A stretch of DNA of 64,000 nucleotides from Pandoraea terrae (GTDB lineage: Bacteria > Pseudomonadota > Gammaproteobacteria > Burkholderiales > Burkholderiaceae), in the NCBI RefSeq assembly GCF_902459695.1, contig NZ_CABPRZ010000006.1, forward strand, positions 62,001-126,000. Direction: 5' to 3'. The first letter of the stretch is position 1. Every line of letters starts with the position of its first letter. The position numbers and the translations under genes are program-made. Below are positions 38,948-48,466 of this stretch, piece by piece. Under the pieces are notes generated by a model that saw nothing but the letters and a program-made list of their open reading frames with translations, searched no databases and was not told the origin of the DNA.

Positions 38948-39697
38948 TCACCGCGCCAAATACCCCCCGTCAACCGGATAGCAAGCACCGGTTACGAAAG
39001 ACGCGCGGTCCGACGCCAGCCAAACAACCAATTCGGCGACTTCTTCTGGCATCCCGAGACGTCCGATCGGATGTAGTGCTTTCAACATTTCCTCATGCGC
39101 CGGCACGCTCGTGTGGCGACCGATCATCGGCGTTCGGATGAACCCGGGCGCCACGGCATTGACGCGCACACCTTGAGCTGAACACTCCAGCGCTGCTGCC
39201 TTTGTCAAACCGATCACGCCATGCTTGGCCGCGGTATATGCGCAGACATTCGCGCTTCCCGCCAGACCCAGCACCGATGCAACATTGACGATCGCGCCGC
39301 CGCCGCTGTCCTGCATCGCGGGAATTTGGAATTTCATGCCATAGAAGACTGAAGATAGGTTGACGTCGATCACGCGACGCCAGTCCTCCGGCGGATAATC
39401 CGCGATCGGCGTCGTCGGCCCGCCAATACCTGCGTTATTGCATGCGATATCCAGTCGGCCATGTTCTCGCACGGCGAATTTCACCAATGATTCCAACTGC
39501 CCGGGATCGCAGACGTCGATCTCCCTGAACGATGCGTCGACACCGCGTTGCCGCAGCGCCTCCGCTACCGCCGCCCCATCTTTCGCGGCAATGTCCGCGA
39601 GCACAACACGGGCGCCCTCGCGTCCGAATGCTTCGGCGACCGCTCGCCCAATCCCGGATGCTGCGCCCGTCACGAGCGCTACCTTGTTTCGTAGCAT
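38948..39697 (-). CDS. Short-chain dehydrogenase/reductase
   Basis: About 249 residues. Cofactor motif TGAASGIG, acidic residue after beta-2 (VVLADI) favouring NAD(H), CNNAGIGG, catalytic YTAAKHG, and C-terminal CYPVDGGYLAR. ATG 39697 (MLRNKVALVTG) is chosen because GGGAGA lies before it; an in-frame ATG at 39712 would add five residues. It follows the aldehyde dehydrogenase by 56 bases on the same strand, forming a two-gene unit under operator site 4. The substrate is probably a hydroxy acid or alcohol of the pathway. Confidence 0.9.
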   Translation of the reverse strand: MLRNKVALVTGAASGIGRAVAEAFGREGARVVLADIAAKDGAAVAEALRQRGVDASFREIDVCDPGQLESLVKFAVREHGRLDIACNNAGIGGPTTPIADYPPEDWRRVIDVNLSSVFYGMKFQIPAMQDSGGGAIVNVASVLGLAGSANVCAYTAAKHGVIGLTKAAALECSAQGVRVNAVAPGFIRTPMIGRHTSVPAHEEMLKALHPIGRLGMPEEVAELVVWLASDRASFVTGACYPVDGGYLAR

Positions 39698-39753
39698 TAC
39701 CTGTTCTCCCAAGCCCTTCCGTCATGCGGATGACGCGCACCCGCACGCGTGCT

Positions 39754-41202
39754 TCAAACGTGATGGACGTACTTCTGGTGAAGGAAGGCCTGCAGCCCCT
39801 CCAGCCCACCCTCTTGCCCATATCCACTTTCTTTTACACCGCCGAACGGCGCCTCGATGTGCGATACGCTGAAAGCGTTGATGCCGATGCCGCCGGCTTC
39901 GAGCGCCTCGCTCATCACCGCGGCCGTCGACCACGACGACGTGAATACGTACGCCGCCAGTCCATACGGCAGGCGATTACCTTCACGCAGCGCATCATCG
40001 ACGGTTTCGAATGGGTTAACGAACGCGATCGGCCCGAATGGTTCGACCTGCATCGGACGCGCATGAACCGGCGTGCCTTCGATAAGCGTCGGCGCGAAGA
40101 AATAGCCGGCGCCGTCGAGGCGTGCACCGCCGGTACGGACCACGCCGCCGGCAGCGACCGCATCCGCGACCGTTGCCTCCAGCGCGTGTAAACGGCGTGC
40201 GCTGGCGAGCGGCCCCATTTGGCTCTCCGCGCTCAGGCCGTCGCCAACCTTGGTTTGCGCCATCGCCGCCGTCAGTTGCGTGACGAAGCGATCATAGATG
40301 CCGGTCTGCACGAAGAACCGGGTCGGAGAGGTACAAACCTGCCCAGCGTTGCGCAGTTTCCCCTGGACACACACGGCGACCGTCCGCTCGATGTCAACGT
40401 CGTCGAATACAAAAACTGGCGCATGCCCCCCGAGTTCCAGCGTACAAGGTTTGACGTGTTGCGCCGCCAGCCCCGCAAGCGTCTTGCCCACCGCAGTCGA
40501 TCCAGTAAACGTAATCTTCCGGATCACGTCGGAACGGATGAGATGCTCGGAGATCTCCGCCGGCTGTCCGAATACCACATTGAGCACACCATCCGGCAAT
40601 CCGGCGTCCCGCAGCGCTGCGACAAGCGCGAGCGCCGAAGCGGGCGTTTCCTCAGCGGGTTTCAGCACCATCGTGCAACCGGCAGCCAATGCAGGCGCAA
40701 TCTTGCGCATGGGCAACAGCGCGGGAAAATTCCACGGCGCGAAGGCGGCGACTGGACCAATCGGCTGGGGCAGCACCATTTGCCGCGCGACACCCGACCG
40801 CGGAGGGATGACCCGGCCATACGCTCGCAATCCCTCGGCCGCATACCATTCGAGGGTTTCGGCACAAAGCATCACTTCGAGCGTCGATTCGGCCAGTGGC
40901 TTACCCTGCTCGAGTGTCATGACGCGCGCAATGTCCGTTGCTCGCTCGCGCAACAAGGTCGCCGCCCGCGTCAAGATTCCGCCACGCTCGATCGCCGATT
41001 TCCGGCGCCAAGTTCCGAACGCGTCATCCGCAGCCGCAAGCGCATCATTCAGGTCGTCCTCGTTCGCACCGCGAATATCGGACAGCCCCTCGCCCGTGGC
41101 CGGATTGTGAATCTGGCCAACAACGCCGCCCCGACCGGCTCGCCACTGCCCCGCAATGTATTGGAGAGGCTCTGAATAGCCCCGCTTTGCGTCAAGGTTC
41201 AT
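39754..41202 (-). CDS. NAD(P)-dependent aldehyde dehydrogenase, succinate-semialdehyde-dehydrogenase-like
   Basis: A 482-residue ALDH. Motifs: FAPWNFPALLPMRKIAPALAAGCTMVLKPAEETP, the cofactor loop FTGSTAVGK, the general base Glu256 in LELGGHAP, the nucleophile Cys290 in NAGQVCTSPTRF, and PFGGVKESGYGQEGG near the C-terminus. The pattern is nearest to GabD-type enzymes that oxidise semialdehydes of dicarboxylic acids. ATG 41202 has GGAG upstream; the longer frame from 41244 would run through operator site 4 and is rejected. Confidence 0.9.
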   Translation of the reverse strand: MNLDAKRGYSEPLQYIAGQWRAGRGGVVGQIHNPATGEGLSDIRGANEDDLNDALAAADDAFGTWRRKSAIERGGILTRAATLLRERATDIARVMTLEQGKPLAESTLEVMLCAETLEWYAAEGLRAYGRVIPPRSGVARQMVLPQPIGPVAAFAPWNFPALLPMRKIAPALAAGCTMVLKPAEETPASALALVAALRDAGLPDGVLNVVFGQPAEISEHLIRSDVIRKITFTGSTAVGKTLAGLAAQHVKPCTLELGGHAPVFVFDDVDIERTVAVCVQGKLRNAGQVCTSPTRFFVQTGIYDRFVTQLTAAMAQTKVGDGLSAESQMGPLASARRLHALEATVADAVAAGGVVRTGGARLDGAGYFFAPTLIEGTPVHARPMQVEPFGPIAFVNPFETVDDALREGNRLPYGLAAYVFTSSWSTAAVMSEALEAGGIGINAFSVSHIEAPFGGVKESGYGQEGGLEGLQAFLHQKYVHHV

Positions 41203-41232
41203 GTCGTCTCCATCTACTGAGTTCAAAATATC

Positions 41233-41246
41233 GTTTGCATGCATAC
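41233..41246. promoter_or_regulatory. Palindromic operator, site 4
   Basis: GTTTGCATGCATAC, identical to site 3. On the plus strand it is followed by TATGTCA and the half-site TGCGATAC. Its edge is 30 bases from the aldehyde dehydrogenase ATG (minus), like the 29-base spacing of site 1 to maoC, so it probably covers the promoter or leader of that unit. It may also serve the divergent SDR at 41465. Confidence 0.75.
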
Positions 41247-41464
41247 TATGTCATGCGATACCATGTGTCCAGCTTTTGGTTTTGCCTGACCCGGATAACC
41301 TCGTGTGCTGGTCGTCAATTGCGACATGTCAGGAGACACTCCCCCGTGCCGTCACCTCAGCATACTGCGTTAGGTTCATCGAGCAGCACGACCTCCCGCT
41401 GTTTCCCCATGCCGGGCACTCCATCAACCGAGCCGTACCGCACGCGGCTTTAAGCGAGGCACCT

Positions 41465-42235
41465 ATGCGCCTGAAAGATAAATTGGTCGTCGTCACTGCC
41501 GCCGGATCCGGCATTGGCCGAGAATCCGCTCTGTTGTTCGCCAGCGAAGGCGCTGCGGTTGCAGTCGTCGACTTCGACGGCGGCAAAGCATCGTCCGTCG
41601 TCGAAGACATCCGTCGACAGGGTGGCACCGCCTATGCCGTTCAGGCCGATTTGACCTCCCCGGATGAGTGCAAGCGTGCAGTCGACGAAGCTGCCATCCG
41701 TCTTGGAGGCATCGACATCCTCTGGAATCACGCTGGTACGCCAGGACCAGGTGGGATCGAAGACGTAGACCTGGTGGCCTACCAGCATGCGATGGACTTG
41801 AACCTCCGAGCATCAGTCGTGGCAAGTGGTCATGTCGTTCCCCACATGCGCAAACGCGGCGGCGGCGCAATCTTGTTGACGGCCTCCGTTTCAGGTCTGG
41901 TCGGCTCGCAATTTAGCCCAATCTATTCCGCCGCGAAGTTCGCGGTAGTAGGCTTGGGAAAATCATTGGCACTGGCGCTTGCCGCTGACAAGATCCGTGT
42001 CAATGTCGTTTGCCCCGGTCCGGTCAATACCCCAATGCTTCCTGACTTCATGGGCAGAGGCCTCAGTGCGCAAGAGGCAAAGGAAGTTGAAGCAAAATTC
42101 ACTGCCCAGATTCCCTTGGGACGCGTCGCGGAAGCGCAAGATGTGGCTCGTGCCGCATTATTCTTGATATCGGACGACGCCGCGTATTTAACGGGTGTCG
42201 CCCTCCCGATCGATGGGGGCTTTACATGCCGATAG
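41465..42235 (+). CDS. Short-chain dehydrogenase/reductase
   Basis: 256 residues. The cofactor motif is TAAGSGIG (Ala in place of the usual Gly after Thr). It also has VVDFDGG, WNHAGTPGPGG in place of NNAG, the catalytic YSAAKFA, VVCPGPVNTPMLPDF and a C-terminal LPIDGGFTCR. It is divergent from the aldehyde dehydrogenase across operator site 4. The 5-prime gap of 218 bases after the operator is long. ATG 41465 is the start that fits the family; the longer frame from 41201 is not credible. Confidence 0.88.
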   Translation: MRLKDKLVVVTAAGSGIGRESALLFASEGAAVAVVDFDGGKASSVVEDIRRQGGTAYAVQADLTSPDECKRAVDEAAIRLGGIDILWNHAGTPGPGGIEDVDLVAYQHAMDLNLRASVVASGHVVPHMRKRGGGAILLTASVSGLVGSQFSPIYSAAKFAVVGLGKSLALALAADKIRVNVVCPGPVNTPMLPDFMGRGLSAQEAKEVEAKFTAQIPLGRVAEAQDVARAALFLISDDAAYLTGVALPIDGGFTCR

Positions 42236-42274
42236 CGACGAGCGGCGGTTGAACTGCTTGGAACGAAATTCGGA

Positions 42275-42680
42275 ATTGGAGTCAGGGTAGGTTTTGGACG
42301 CTTGTTGAACCGCCAGGTCAGCACCGCCTCGCGCAGCGCCGCTTGCAGGCGGTCGCATTGTGCGAGCCGGTCCTCGATTGTGCGCCGATGTTCGTCAAAC
42401 GCCAGTTGCCGCCACTCGCTCTCGAACGAATACTTGCTGAGCCAGCGCCGATGCGCGGCGCCCCAGTCCGCGCGGCCGATGTAACGCACACCGTGCGAGA
42501 GCAGGAACGACTTCAGTCGCTGCCGGGCTTGCCGCAGATCGTCTCGGGCAGCCGCCCACGCACGGGCCAGATCCTGAAATGCCTCATCCTCGACGCTCAG
42601 CACGTACACCGCAGACAGATCGCCTGCGCGCAGGAGCTTGTATGCCGCGTCGCGTCGTGAGGGCAGCAAAGTGCGGCAAA
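42275..42680 (-). mobile_element. IS110-family transposase remnant
   Basis: On the minus strand about 130 codons resemble the middle of IS110-type transposases: SRRDAAYKLLRAGDLSAVYV (compare T-D-R-R-D-A), ARDDLRQARQRLKSFLLSHG and WGAAHRRWLSKYSFESEW, then HRRTIEDRLAQCDRLQ. The N-terminal DEDD part and the C-terminal Ser-Gly motif are missing. It marks the right border of the operator-linked catabolic cluster. Confidence 0.8.
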
Positions 42681-42813
42681 AATCGCGAAAGACCGGTCAG
42701 ACGCGACGTACATGAAAAGCACCAAAAGGAGTGCATGCTCGACGAAAGTGTGATTCCCGAGAATCGCCAATGCCATCACAACCGACCAGCACCTGGCACG
42801 CAACGCCACTCAA

Positions 42814-44469
42814 TCACTCGTCGTCGACGTCGATCCCTTTCGTCTCCTTCACGAAGAATAAGCACACGACACATGCAACGGCAGCGACGACGATGGGATA
42901 CCAGAGCCCCGAATAAATATTGCCTCGTGCTGCGACGATCGCAAATGCACTTGCCGGGAGAAATCCTCCAAACCAGCCGTTGCCAATGTGATATGGGACG
43001 GATAGACATGTGTAGCGGATTCTCGTTGGAAAGCACTCCACCAGCATCGCTGCCATCGGCCCGTAAACCATGGTGCCAAACAACATCAACACAATCAGGA
43101 CGACAATGGCCATGCCGACGTTCACCCGATTCTGATCGGCTTTCAACGGATAGCCACTCTGTGCCAGTGCATGCATTAGCCCGCTATCGAACTGCGATGC
43201 CAAGGTGGTGGCATTTCCAGACTTTGCATCGTAGGAGGTCACGCTCAGACCACCCACCTGAATAGTGGCCGCCTGCCCCTGCGGAGCAGGGCGATTTTCG
43301 TAACTGACGCCGGCCTTCGACAGCGCCGCCTTCGCAACGTCGCAGGAACTGGTGAACTTGGCCGTGCCGACCGGGTTGAACTGAAAGGAACACTCTTGCG
43401 GGTCCGCAAGAAGCACGATTGGCGCTCGCGCCTGAGCTTCCTCCAACGCCGGGTTCACATAGTGAGTGAGCGCCTTGAACATGGGAATGTACGTAAGGGC
43501 CGCCAACAGGCATCCGATGAACATCACTGGCTTGCGTCCCACTTTGTCGGACAGCGCTCCGAAAACCACATAGAACGGCGCAGTGACGAACAAGGCGGCG
43601 ATGAGAATCGTGTTGGTCATTGGACCGTCGAGCTTCAACGTCTGATTCAGAAAGAACAGCGTGTAGAACTGGCCCGTGTACCAAACGACAGCCTCGCCAG
43701 CGGTCACACCGAAAAGCGCGATGAGCATCAGTCGGACGTTCTTCCAATGTCCGAACGCTTCCTTCAGGGGCGCTTTAGATGCCTTGCCTTCGGCGTGCAT
43801 GCGCTGAAACGCGGGTGATTCGCTGAGCTGCAGGCGAATCCACACGGACACGCCCAGCAACGCGACGGAAAGCAGGAACGGAATGCGCCAGCCCCACGCG
43901 GCGAAGTGGGCCTCACCCGTGCTCGTCCTGACCCCAAGGATCACGAGCAGCGATAGGAAAAGGCCCAGCGTCGCGGTCATCTGAATCCACGAGGTCCAGC
44001 CGCCGCGCTTGTTGGCTGGTGCATGCTCTGCGACATACGTGGCCGCGCCGCCATATTCACCGCCCAGAGCGAGGCCTTGAAGCATCCTCATTGCCACGAA
44101 AATGACGGGCGAAAAAATCCCGATCGCAGCATATCCGGGGAGCAGACCGACCAGAAAAGTGGATGAACCCATCAACACGATGGTCACCATGAACGTATAC
44201 TTGCGCCCCAACATATCCCCGAGGCGCCCGAAGAACACGGCACCCAACGGCCGCACCGCGAAACCTGCGGCGAAGCTCAATAGCGTGAAAATAAACGCGG
44301 CAGTCGGGTTGACCCCAGAGAAAATCGTCTTGCTGATGTAGGGGGCAAGCGCACCCGCGAGGAAAAAATCGTACCATTCAAAAACTGTCCCGAGAGATGA
44401 CGCAAAGACAATCACACGTTCTTTACCGTTCATTCTTACGGGGCTCGCCGCTGCCAGGACTGAACTCAT
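42814..44469 (-). CDS. MHS-family (metabolite:H+ symporter) MFS transporter with a large soluble loop
   Basis: A 552-residue permease starting MSSVLAAASPVRMNGKERV. MHS-type motifs: FASSLGTVFEWYDFFLAGALAPYIS, AVFFGRLGDMLGRKYTF, LQGLALGGEYGGAATYVAEHAP and ALSDKVGRKPVMF. It is about 100 residues longer than KgtP/ProP because of a hydrophilic insert near residues 310-420 (VLLADPQECSFQFNPVGTAK... to NRVNV) with two cysteines. It probably imports an organic acid by proton symport. GGAGA precedes ATG 44469. It is divergent from the AraC gene at 45009, its likely regulator. Confidence 0.88.
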   Translation of the reverse strand: MSSVLAAASPVRMNGKERVIVFASSLGTVFEWYDFFLAGALAPYISKTIFSGVNPTAAFIFTLLSFAAGFAVRPLGAVFFGRLGDMLGRKYTFMVTIVLMGSSTFLVGLLPGYAAIGIFSPVIFVAMRMLQGLALGGEYGGAATYVAEHAPANKRGGWTSWIQMTATLGLFLSLLVILGVRTSTGEAHFAAWGWRIPFLLSVALLGVSVWIRLQLSESPAFQRMHAEGKASKAPLKEAFGHWKNVRLMLIALFGVTAGEAVVWYTGQFYTLFFLNQTLKLDGPMTNTILIAALFVTAPFYVVFGALSDKVGRKPVMFIGCLLAALTYIPMFKALTHYVNPALEEAQARAPIVLLADPQECSFQFNPVGTAKFTSSCDVAKAALSKAGVSYENRPAPQGQAATIQVGGLSVTSYDAKSGNATTLASQFDSGLMHALAQSGYPLKADQNRVNVGMAIVVLIVLMLFGTMVYGPMAAMLVECFPTRIRYTCLSVPYHIGNGWFGGFLPASAFAIVAARGNIYSGLWYPIVVAAVACVVCLFFVKETKGIDVDDE

Positions 44470-45008
44470 GCCTTGTCTCCATTTGTAATCTGTCTTATAG
44501 GGCACGCATCCTCGTTGCTTTATGTTTCGATGTGCCCGCGATCTGAAGTCGGGCTCACATACGCGCCCGCCTTGTATTGACAGATATTGGAGCGATTACA
44601 AGACCCGGATAAGGGAGAAATTCAACACTCATTGTGCACACATCGCATAACAGCTATTTTTATTCTCGCCGTGCGTGCCTCACGTCAGTGTTCACCCGCG
44701 CCGAGTTACCTGCAGCCGAGTCAATGTCGGAGCGACCGCATTGACGTGATTAGAAAAAGCCGAATACGCCGCATACCTGAACCATGCCCCGCCGTGCGCA
44801 CCCTTTTGGGGAACCAGCTAGTCAATGCAGTGCGGTAACCATGCCCGATTACGGTGAAAGTCCGAATATCGACTACCCCGCTCTATACCTATCCTTGATG
44901 GCTACTGGCGCGTGATTTTTCCGATTTCTGGCCTGATGTTTGCTTGCTTATGGGCTGGATTTAACGACGCGAATCGCAGGATTGGCGGTACTTTTGAGCA
45001 GGGACGCT
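44470..45008. other. Divergent promoter region, MHS transporter / AraC
   Basis: About 540 bases, less GC-rich than its flanks, without a recognisable gene. It presumably contains promoters of both divergent genes and AraC binding sites; no clear repeated operator was seen by eye. Confidence 0.4.
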
Positions 45009-45947
45009 ATGGAATTTCACTATTCAACAGACGGTATCGTGGCCCGTCAACGGCCCGAGTTCTGGAACGACGCAGTGGCGGCGCAATTCATGCCTGCGGA
45101 CGGCCGGTTCTCCGAAGCAGAAGAATTCGAAGGTAGTCTGCACGGCCACACCATCGGGAATGCGAGCATTGGCCGATTCAGTGCCTTACACCATTGCTTC
45201 GAGCGCACCGACCGCCGGATTCGCCGCGACTCTCTCGACGATTTCGTCCTGCTGTTTGTCGAATCCGGCACCACGCTTTCGTCTCAGCAAGGGCGTGAGG
45301 TCATGCTCCACGCAGGCGATATTACGCTCAATGATTCGGGACGGCCCTTCATTCACGACTTGAACACCAGTTCCTTGTTGTTGCTCCGTATGCCGCGAGC
45401 AATGCTGCTTTCCAGATTTGCCCGCGCGGAATCGCTCGTCAACGTGAAAATAGCCGAGAATCAGCCAATGGCGCTGCTACTCGCGCAGATGATGAAAGAG
45501 GCCATCCGCCTCGATCCCAATGCGCCAAGTGCGGCCAGGGCACGCTACGCCAGCGCACTGGTCGATACACTGACGGCGGCAATGGAAATTCAACTGCAGC
45601 ATGAAGGCGCGACGTCGGCTTGCAGACACGATCAGTTATACAAGCAGGCACTGGAATATATCGACACACATTTCGACGACGACGAATTGTGCATCGATAC
45701 CTTGGCTAACGAACTACATGTATCGGAAAGAACGCTCTCGCGTGTGTTTGCAGTGCGCGGCACTACGGCCATGCAGCAGATCTGGCGCCGACGCCTCGAA
45801 GCGAGCTATGCAGTGCTGAGTGAAGGAAAGGTTCGTCAAGTCACGCAGGCCGCCTATCAATGCGGATTTGCGGACCTGTCGCACTTTTGCCGGCTCTTCA
45901 AGAAAGTCTACGGGGCTTCGCCAAGCACGGTGCTTAAGGCCCGTTAG
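45009..45947 (+). CDS. AraC-family transcriptional regulator
   Basis: About 312 residues from ATG 45009 (MEFHYSTDG; AGGGA upstream; a longer frame opens at 44940). The N-terminal part resembles the AraC-binding-like domain (ARQRPEFWNDAV, TIGNASIGRFSALHH). The C-terminal domain has both HTH motifs: CIDTLANELHVSERTLSRVFAVRG and VTQAAYQCGFADLSHFCRLFKKVYG. It is similar in plan to activators of amine or organic-acid catabolism such as FeaR. A terminator follows the stop. Its likely target is the divergent MHS transporter. Confidence 0.88.
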   Translation: MEFHYSTDGIVARQRPEFWNDAVAAQFMPADGRFSEAEEFEGSLHGHTIGNASIGRFSALHHCFERTDRRIRRDSLDDFVLLFVESGTTLSSQQGREVMLHAGDITLNDSGRPFIHDLNTSSLLLLRMPRAMLLSRFARAESLVNVKIAENQPMALLLAQMMKEAIRLDPNAPSAARARYASALVDTLTAAMEIQLQHEGATSACRHDQLYKQALEYIDTHFDDDELCIDTLANELHVSERTLSRVFAVRGTTAMQQIWRRRLEASYAVLSEGKVRQVTQAAYQCGFADLSHFCRLFKKVYGASPSTVLKAR

Positions 45948-45970
45948 TTCGAGCCCGCTCGATACAAATG

Positions 45971-46000
45971 AAAAAAGCGCCCAAAAATGGGCGCTTTTTT
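45971..46000. terminator. Bidirectional intrinsic terminator
   Basis: AAAAAAGCGCCC, a 6-base loop, then GGGCGCTTTTTT: a GC stem flanked by A6 and T6. It lies between the convergent AraC and quinone-oxidoreductase genes and reads as a rho-independent terminator on both strands. Confidence 0.92.
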
Positions 46001-46034
46001 CGCGACAATGAAAACGGTGCCTTAGCCTATGCGC

Positions 46035-47009
46035 TCAAGGCATCAGAACCACAGAGCCTGATGTCTTTCCTGCTTGAATGTCCCTGTGCGCCTGCACGAC
46101 GTTGGCCAAAGGATAAACCGTGGGCACGTCAGCCTTCAGGTGGCCGGCCTTCAACATGTCGAAAACCGCCTGTGCGGCGCCCTCGAGTTCTTCGCGTTGT
46201 CCGGTGTAATGAGCGACCGAAGCCCTTGTAACGAACAGAGAACCCTTTGCCCCGAGCGTCGACAAATCGATCAGCGGCGCCGGCCCGGAAGCGATCCCGA
46301 AGCTCACCAGGATGCCACGCGGACGCAAACAGTCCAGCGACCCATTGACCGTGTCCTTGCCTACCGAGTCGTACACGGCGGAGACGCCCGCGCCGCCTGT
46401 GATTTCCTTGACCCGGGCGACGAAGTCTTCTTTCCGATAATTGATCGTATGCGCGCAGCCGTTCTCGCGTGCGTACTCTGCTTTCTCGTCCGTACCTACC
46501 GTACCAATGACCGTCGCACCAATGTGACTCAACCACTGAGACGCAAGCGATCCGACGCCGCCCGCTGCCGCGTGCCACAGTACGACATCGCCTTGCTTGA
46601 CCTCGTGGCACCGACGAATGAGGTACTCCACGGTCAGCCCTTTGAAGAACACGCTCGCCGCCAATTGATCGTTCACGTACTCAGGCAGCTTGACGGCTCG
46701 CGCCGCAGGCAACAGACGTTCGATCGAATACGCGCCTGGAGGGCCACCGGCATACACAACACGATCGCCAACAGCGAAGCCCTTGACACCGGGCCCGACT
46801 TCTTCCACGACGCCCGCTCCCTCGACGCCCAAGCCAGTAGGCAATTGCAGCGGGTAAGCACCTTGCCGATGATAGACATCGATATAGTTCAAGCCGACAG
46901 CGGTATGGCGCACGCGCAGTTCACCGCTGCCGGGCTTGCCGATGTCGACCTCCTCCCAGCTCATCGACTCTGGGCCGCCCGTTTCATTCAGCCGTATTGC
47001 TCGCGTCAT
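46035..47009 (-). CDS. NADPH:quinone oxidoreductase (zeta-crystallin-like)
   Basis: A 324-residue zinc-free MDR-family enzyme. It contains VGLNYIDVYHRQGAYPLQLP, GVEGAGVVEEVGPGV, the nucleotide motif AAAGGVGSLASQWLSHIGATVIGTV and the C-terminal GKTSGSVVLMP. It reduces quinones by one electron with NADPH, or acts as a general enone/quinone reductase. ATG 47009 (MTRAIRLNETGG) has AAGGAG upstream; the much longer frame from 47204 is not supported. It lies downstream of the LysR gene on the same strand. Confidence 0.9.
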   Translation of the reverse strand: MTRAIRLNETGGPESMSWEEVDIGKPGSGELRVRHTAVGLNYIDVYHRQGAYPLQLPTGLGVEGAGVVEEVGPGVKGFAVGDRVVYAGGPPGAYSIERLLPAARAVKLPEYVNDQLAASVFFKGLTVEYLIRRCHEVKQGDVVLWHAAAGGVGSLASQWLSHIGATVIGTVGTDEKAEYARENGCAHTINYRKEDFVARVKEITGGAGVSAVYDSVGKDTVNGSLDCLRPRGILVSFGIASGPAPLIDLSTLGAKGSLFVTRASVAHYTGQREELEGAAQAVFDMLKAGHLKADVPTVYPLANVVQAHRDIQAGKTSGSVVLMP

Positions 47010-47208
47010 ACTTCCACTCCTTATGTGTGCCTGCGGAGACGACGTCCCGCGATCCAGCTTGCAAGGTCTTGCATTCCGGTCGGCAAGCCTCGTCGTCCTC
47101 CCAACACTTTGATGATCGCGCGACCATAAAGACCCGGTAAGCGAAAAAATGAACAGTGGTTGTGCATATTCTGCGCGACAGAAAACTCGCCGAGCATTTC
47201 CCAACCTT

Positions 47209-48123
47209 TCACGAAGGCTCGCCCATGAACAAGCGCGTATTGCGCCTAACAGCCTCGGCGATGAAATTGGCCGCCTCGCGAATATGCGCGGCTTTCCTGT
47301 GATCCTGATGAACGTGCATGTGAAACGAACAGGTTAACGCGACCTCGTCTGGAAGCACACGCACGAGCGAAGGAAAGAAAGCGGCGATATACGCCGGCAG
47401 AATACCTAGCGTCTGGCCGCCGAGCGTGGCGAATACTTGCGGCAACAATGCCGAGCTTCGGATGTGCGGCGCAATTTTGTCGGTGATCGCGCTCAGATAA
47501 TTCAGTTCGGGGGCGAAGAGTCCCTCCTCCACATAGCCGACGAACGGATGCCGTTCGAGGTCACGAACCGCCCTGATAGGCTCCGCTTGCGCGAGATAGC
47601 TTCTTGAGCCATAGACGAACAACCGATAGTCGGTCAAACGTCGCGACGCCACTCGCATGTGCTCGGCGCTCGAAAGGCTGATTGCGATATCCACCTCGCC
47701 TTTCCAGAGACTGAAAACGCGTGGCGCCGCGAAAACCTCGATCTCCAGCGCTGGATGCAAATCGGTGAGCTCATGGAGCTTCGGGGTCAGGAATATACTC
47801 CCGAATCCGTCGGGCGCGCCGACCCGAACCACGCCCTCAAGTTGCTGCTCGCCCCCCGTCGGCGCCTTCGACAACAGGTAAGCGCTCTCGATGGCTTCCG
47901 CAGTTTGCAGTACCCCCTCACCAGCAGGAGTCAGCACATAACCAGCGTTACTTTTGTGGAAGAGCCGTTTCTTGAGTTCGTTCTCGAGGGACTGGATATG
48001 TCGCGAAACCGTTGTGTGTTCCGTGCCCAACCTTTCCGCCGCAGCTGAAAGCGTGCCCGTACGGGCGACAGCGAGAAAGTATCGAAAATCGTCCCAGTTT
48101 TCGCCTTGTTTTCGGGCTGGCAT
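47209..48123 (-). CDS. LysR-family transcriptional regulator
   Basis: A 304-residue LysR protein: N-terminal HTH (DDFRYFLAVARTGTLSAAAERLGTEHTTVSRHIQSLENELKKRLF, read in parts) and an effector domain starting LEGVVRVGAPDGFGSIFLTPKL. It is divergent from the mmsB-like gene at 48467 and upstream of the quinone oxidoreductase. The 343-base intergenic region is its probable operator zone. The HTH is slightly unusual (THTVSRH-type core), like the group of LysR proteins that prefer T-V-S-R-H recognition helices. Confidence 0.9.
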   Translation of the reverse strand: MPARKQGENWDDFRYFLAVARTGTLSAAAERLGTEHTTVSRHIQSLENELKKRLFHKSNAGYVLTPAGEGVLQTAEAIESAYLLSKAPTGGEQQLEGVVRVGAPDGFGSIFLTPKLHELTDLHPALEIEVFAAPRVFSLWKGEVDIAISLSSAEHMRVASRRLTDYRLFVYGSRSYLAQAEPIRAVRDLERHPFVGYVEEGLFAPELNYLSAITDKIAPHIRSSALLPQVFATLGGQTLGILPAYIAAFFPSLVRVLPDEVALTCSFHMHVHQDHRKAAHIREAANFIAEAVRRNTRLFMGEPS

Positions 48124-48466
48124 GTCTCGACTCGTCTACTCCATTTTATTTTCGTTCAGATTCTACCGCACGGCGCTGCGCGCTTGCGGGGCACCCTCTC
48201 ACTGGAAGGCGACGCACGAAGAAAGCACATCGACGACACGCAAGCGAAGCCGCCGGACTGTGCAACTGCCACCTTCCCTGCCGTGCGCCCTTTTGCTCAG
48301 GTTACTTGTCATGCAATCCATGCACAGCCGTTGGCAAGCGATGCCCTGTCGCGGAACGCGGCTCGAACATAATATGCATTCGTCCGGTGACCGTTGCCTG
48401 CAGAAGAGACGCAGAGGTCGCAAGCACGGACTTTCTTGCAAACCAATTTTCATAAGGAGCAACCCC
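48124..48466. other. Divergent promoter region, lysR / mmsB-like gene
   Basis: About 340 bases with no supported gene; a long frame crossing it into the mmsB-like gene is open by chance. LysR binding sites are expected, but no striking dyad was identified by eye. Confidence 0.4.

Noticed and set aside
41201-41464. Extension of the SDR frame upstream to 41201
   Set aside because: It would run through operator site 4 and add 88 residues not found in SDRs. The start at 41465 fits the first beta strand.
47954-48466. Long N-terminal extension of the mmsB-like gene
   Set aside because: It crosses into the lysR gene and has no family counterpart. AAGGAG right before ATG 48467 marks the true start.
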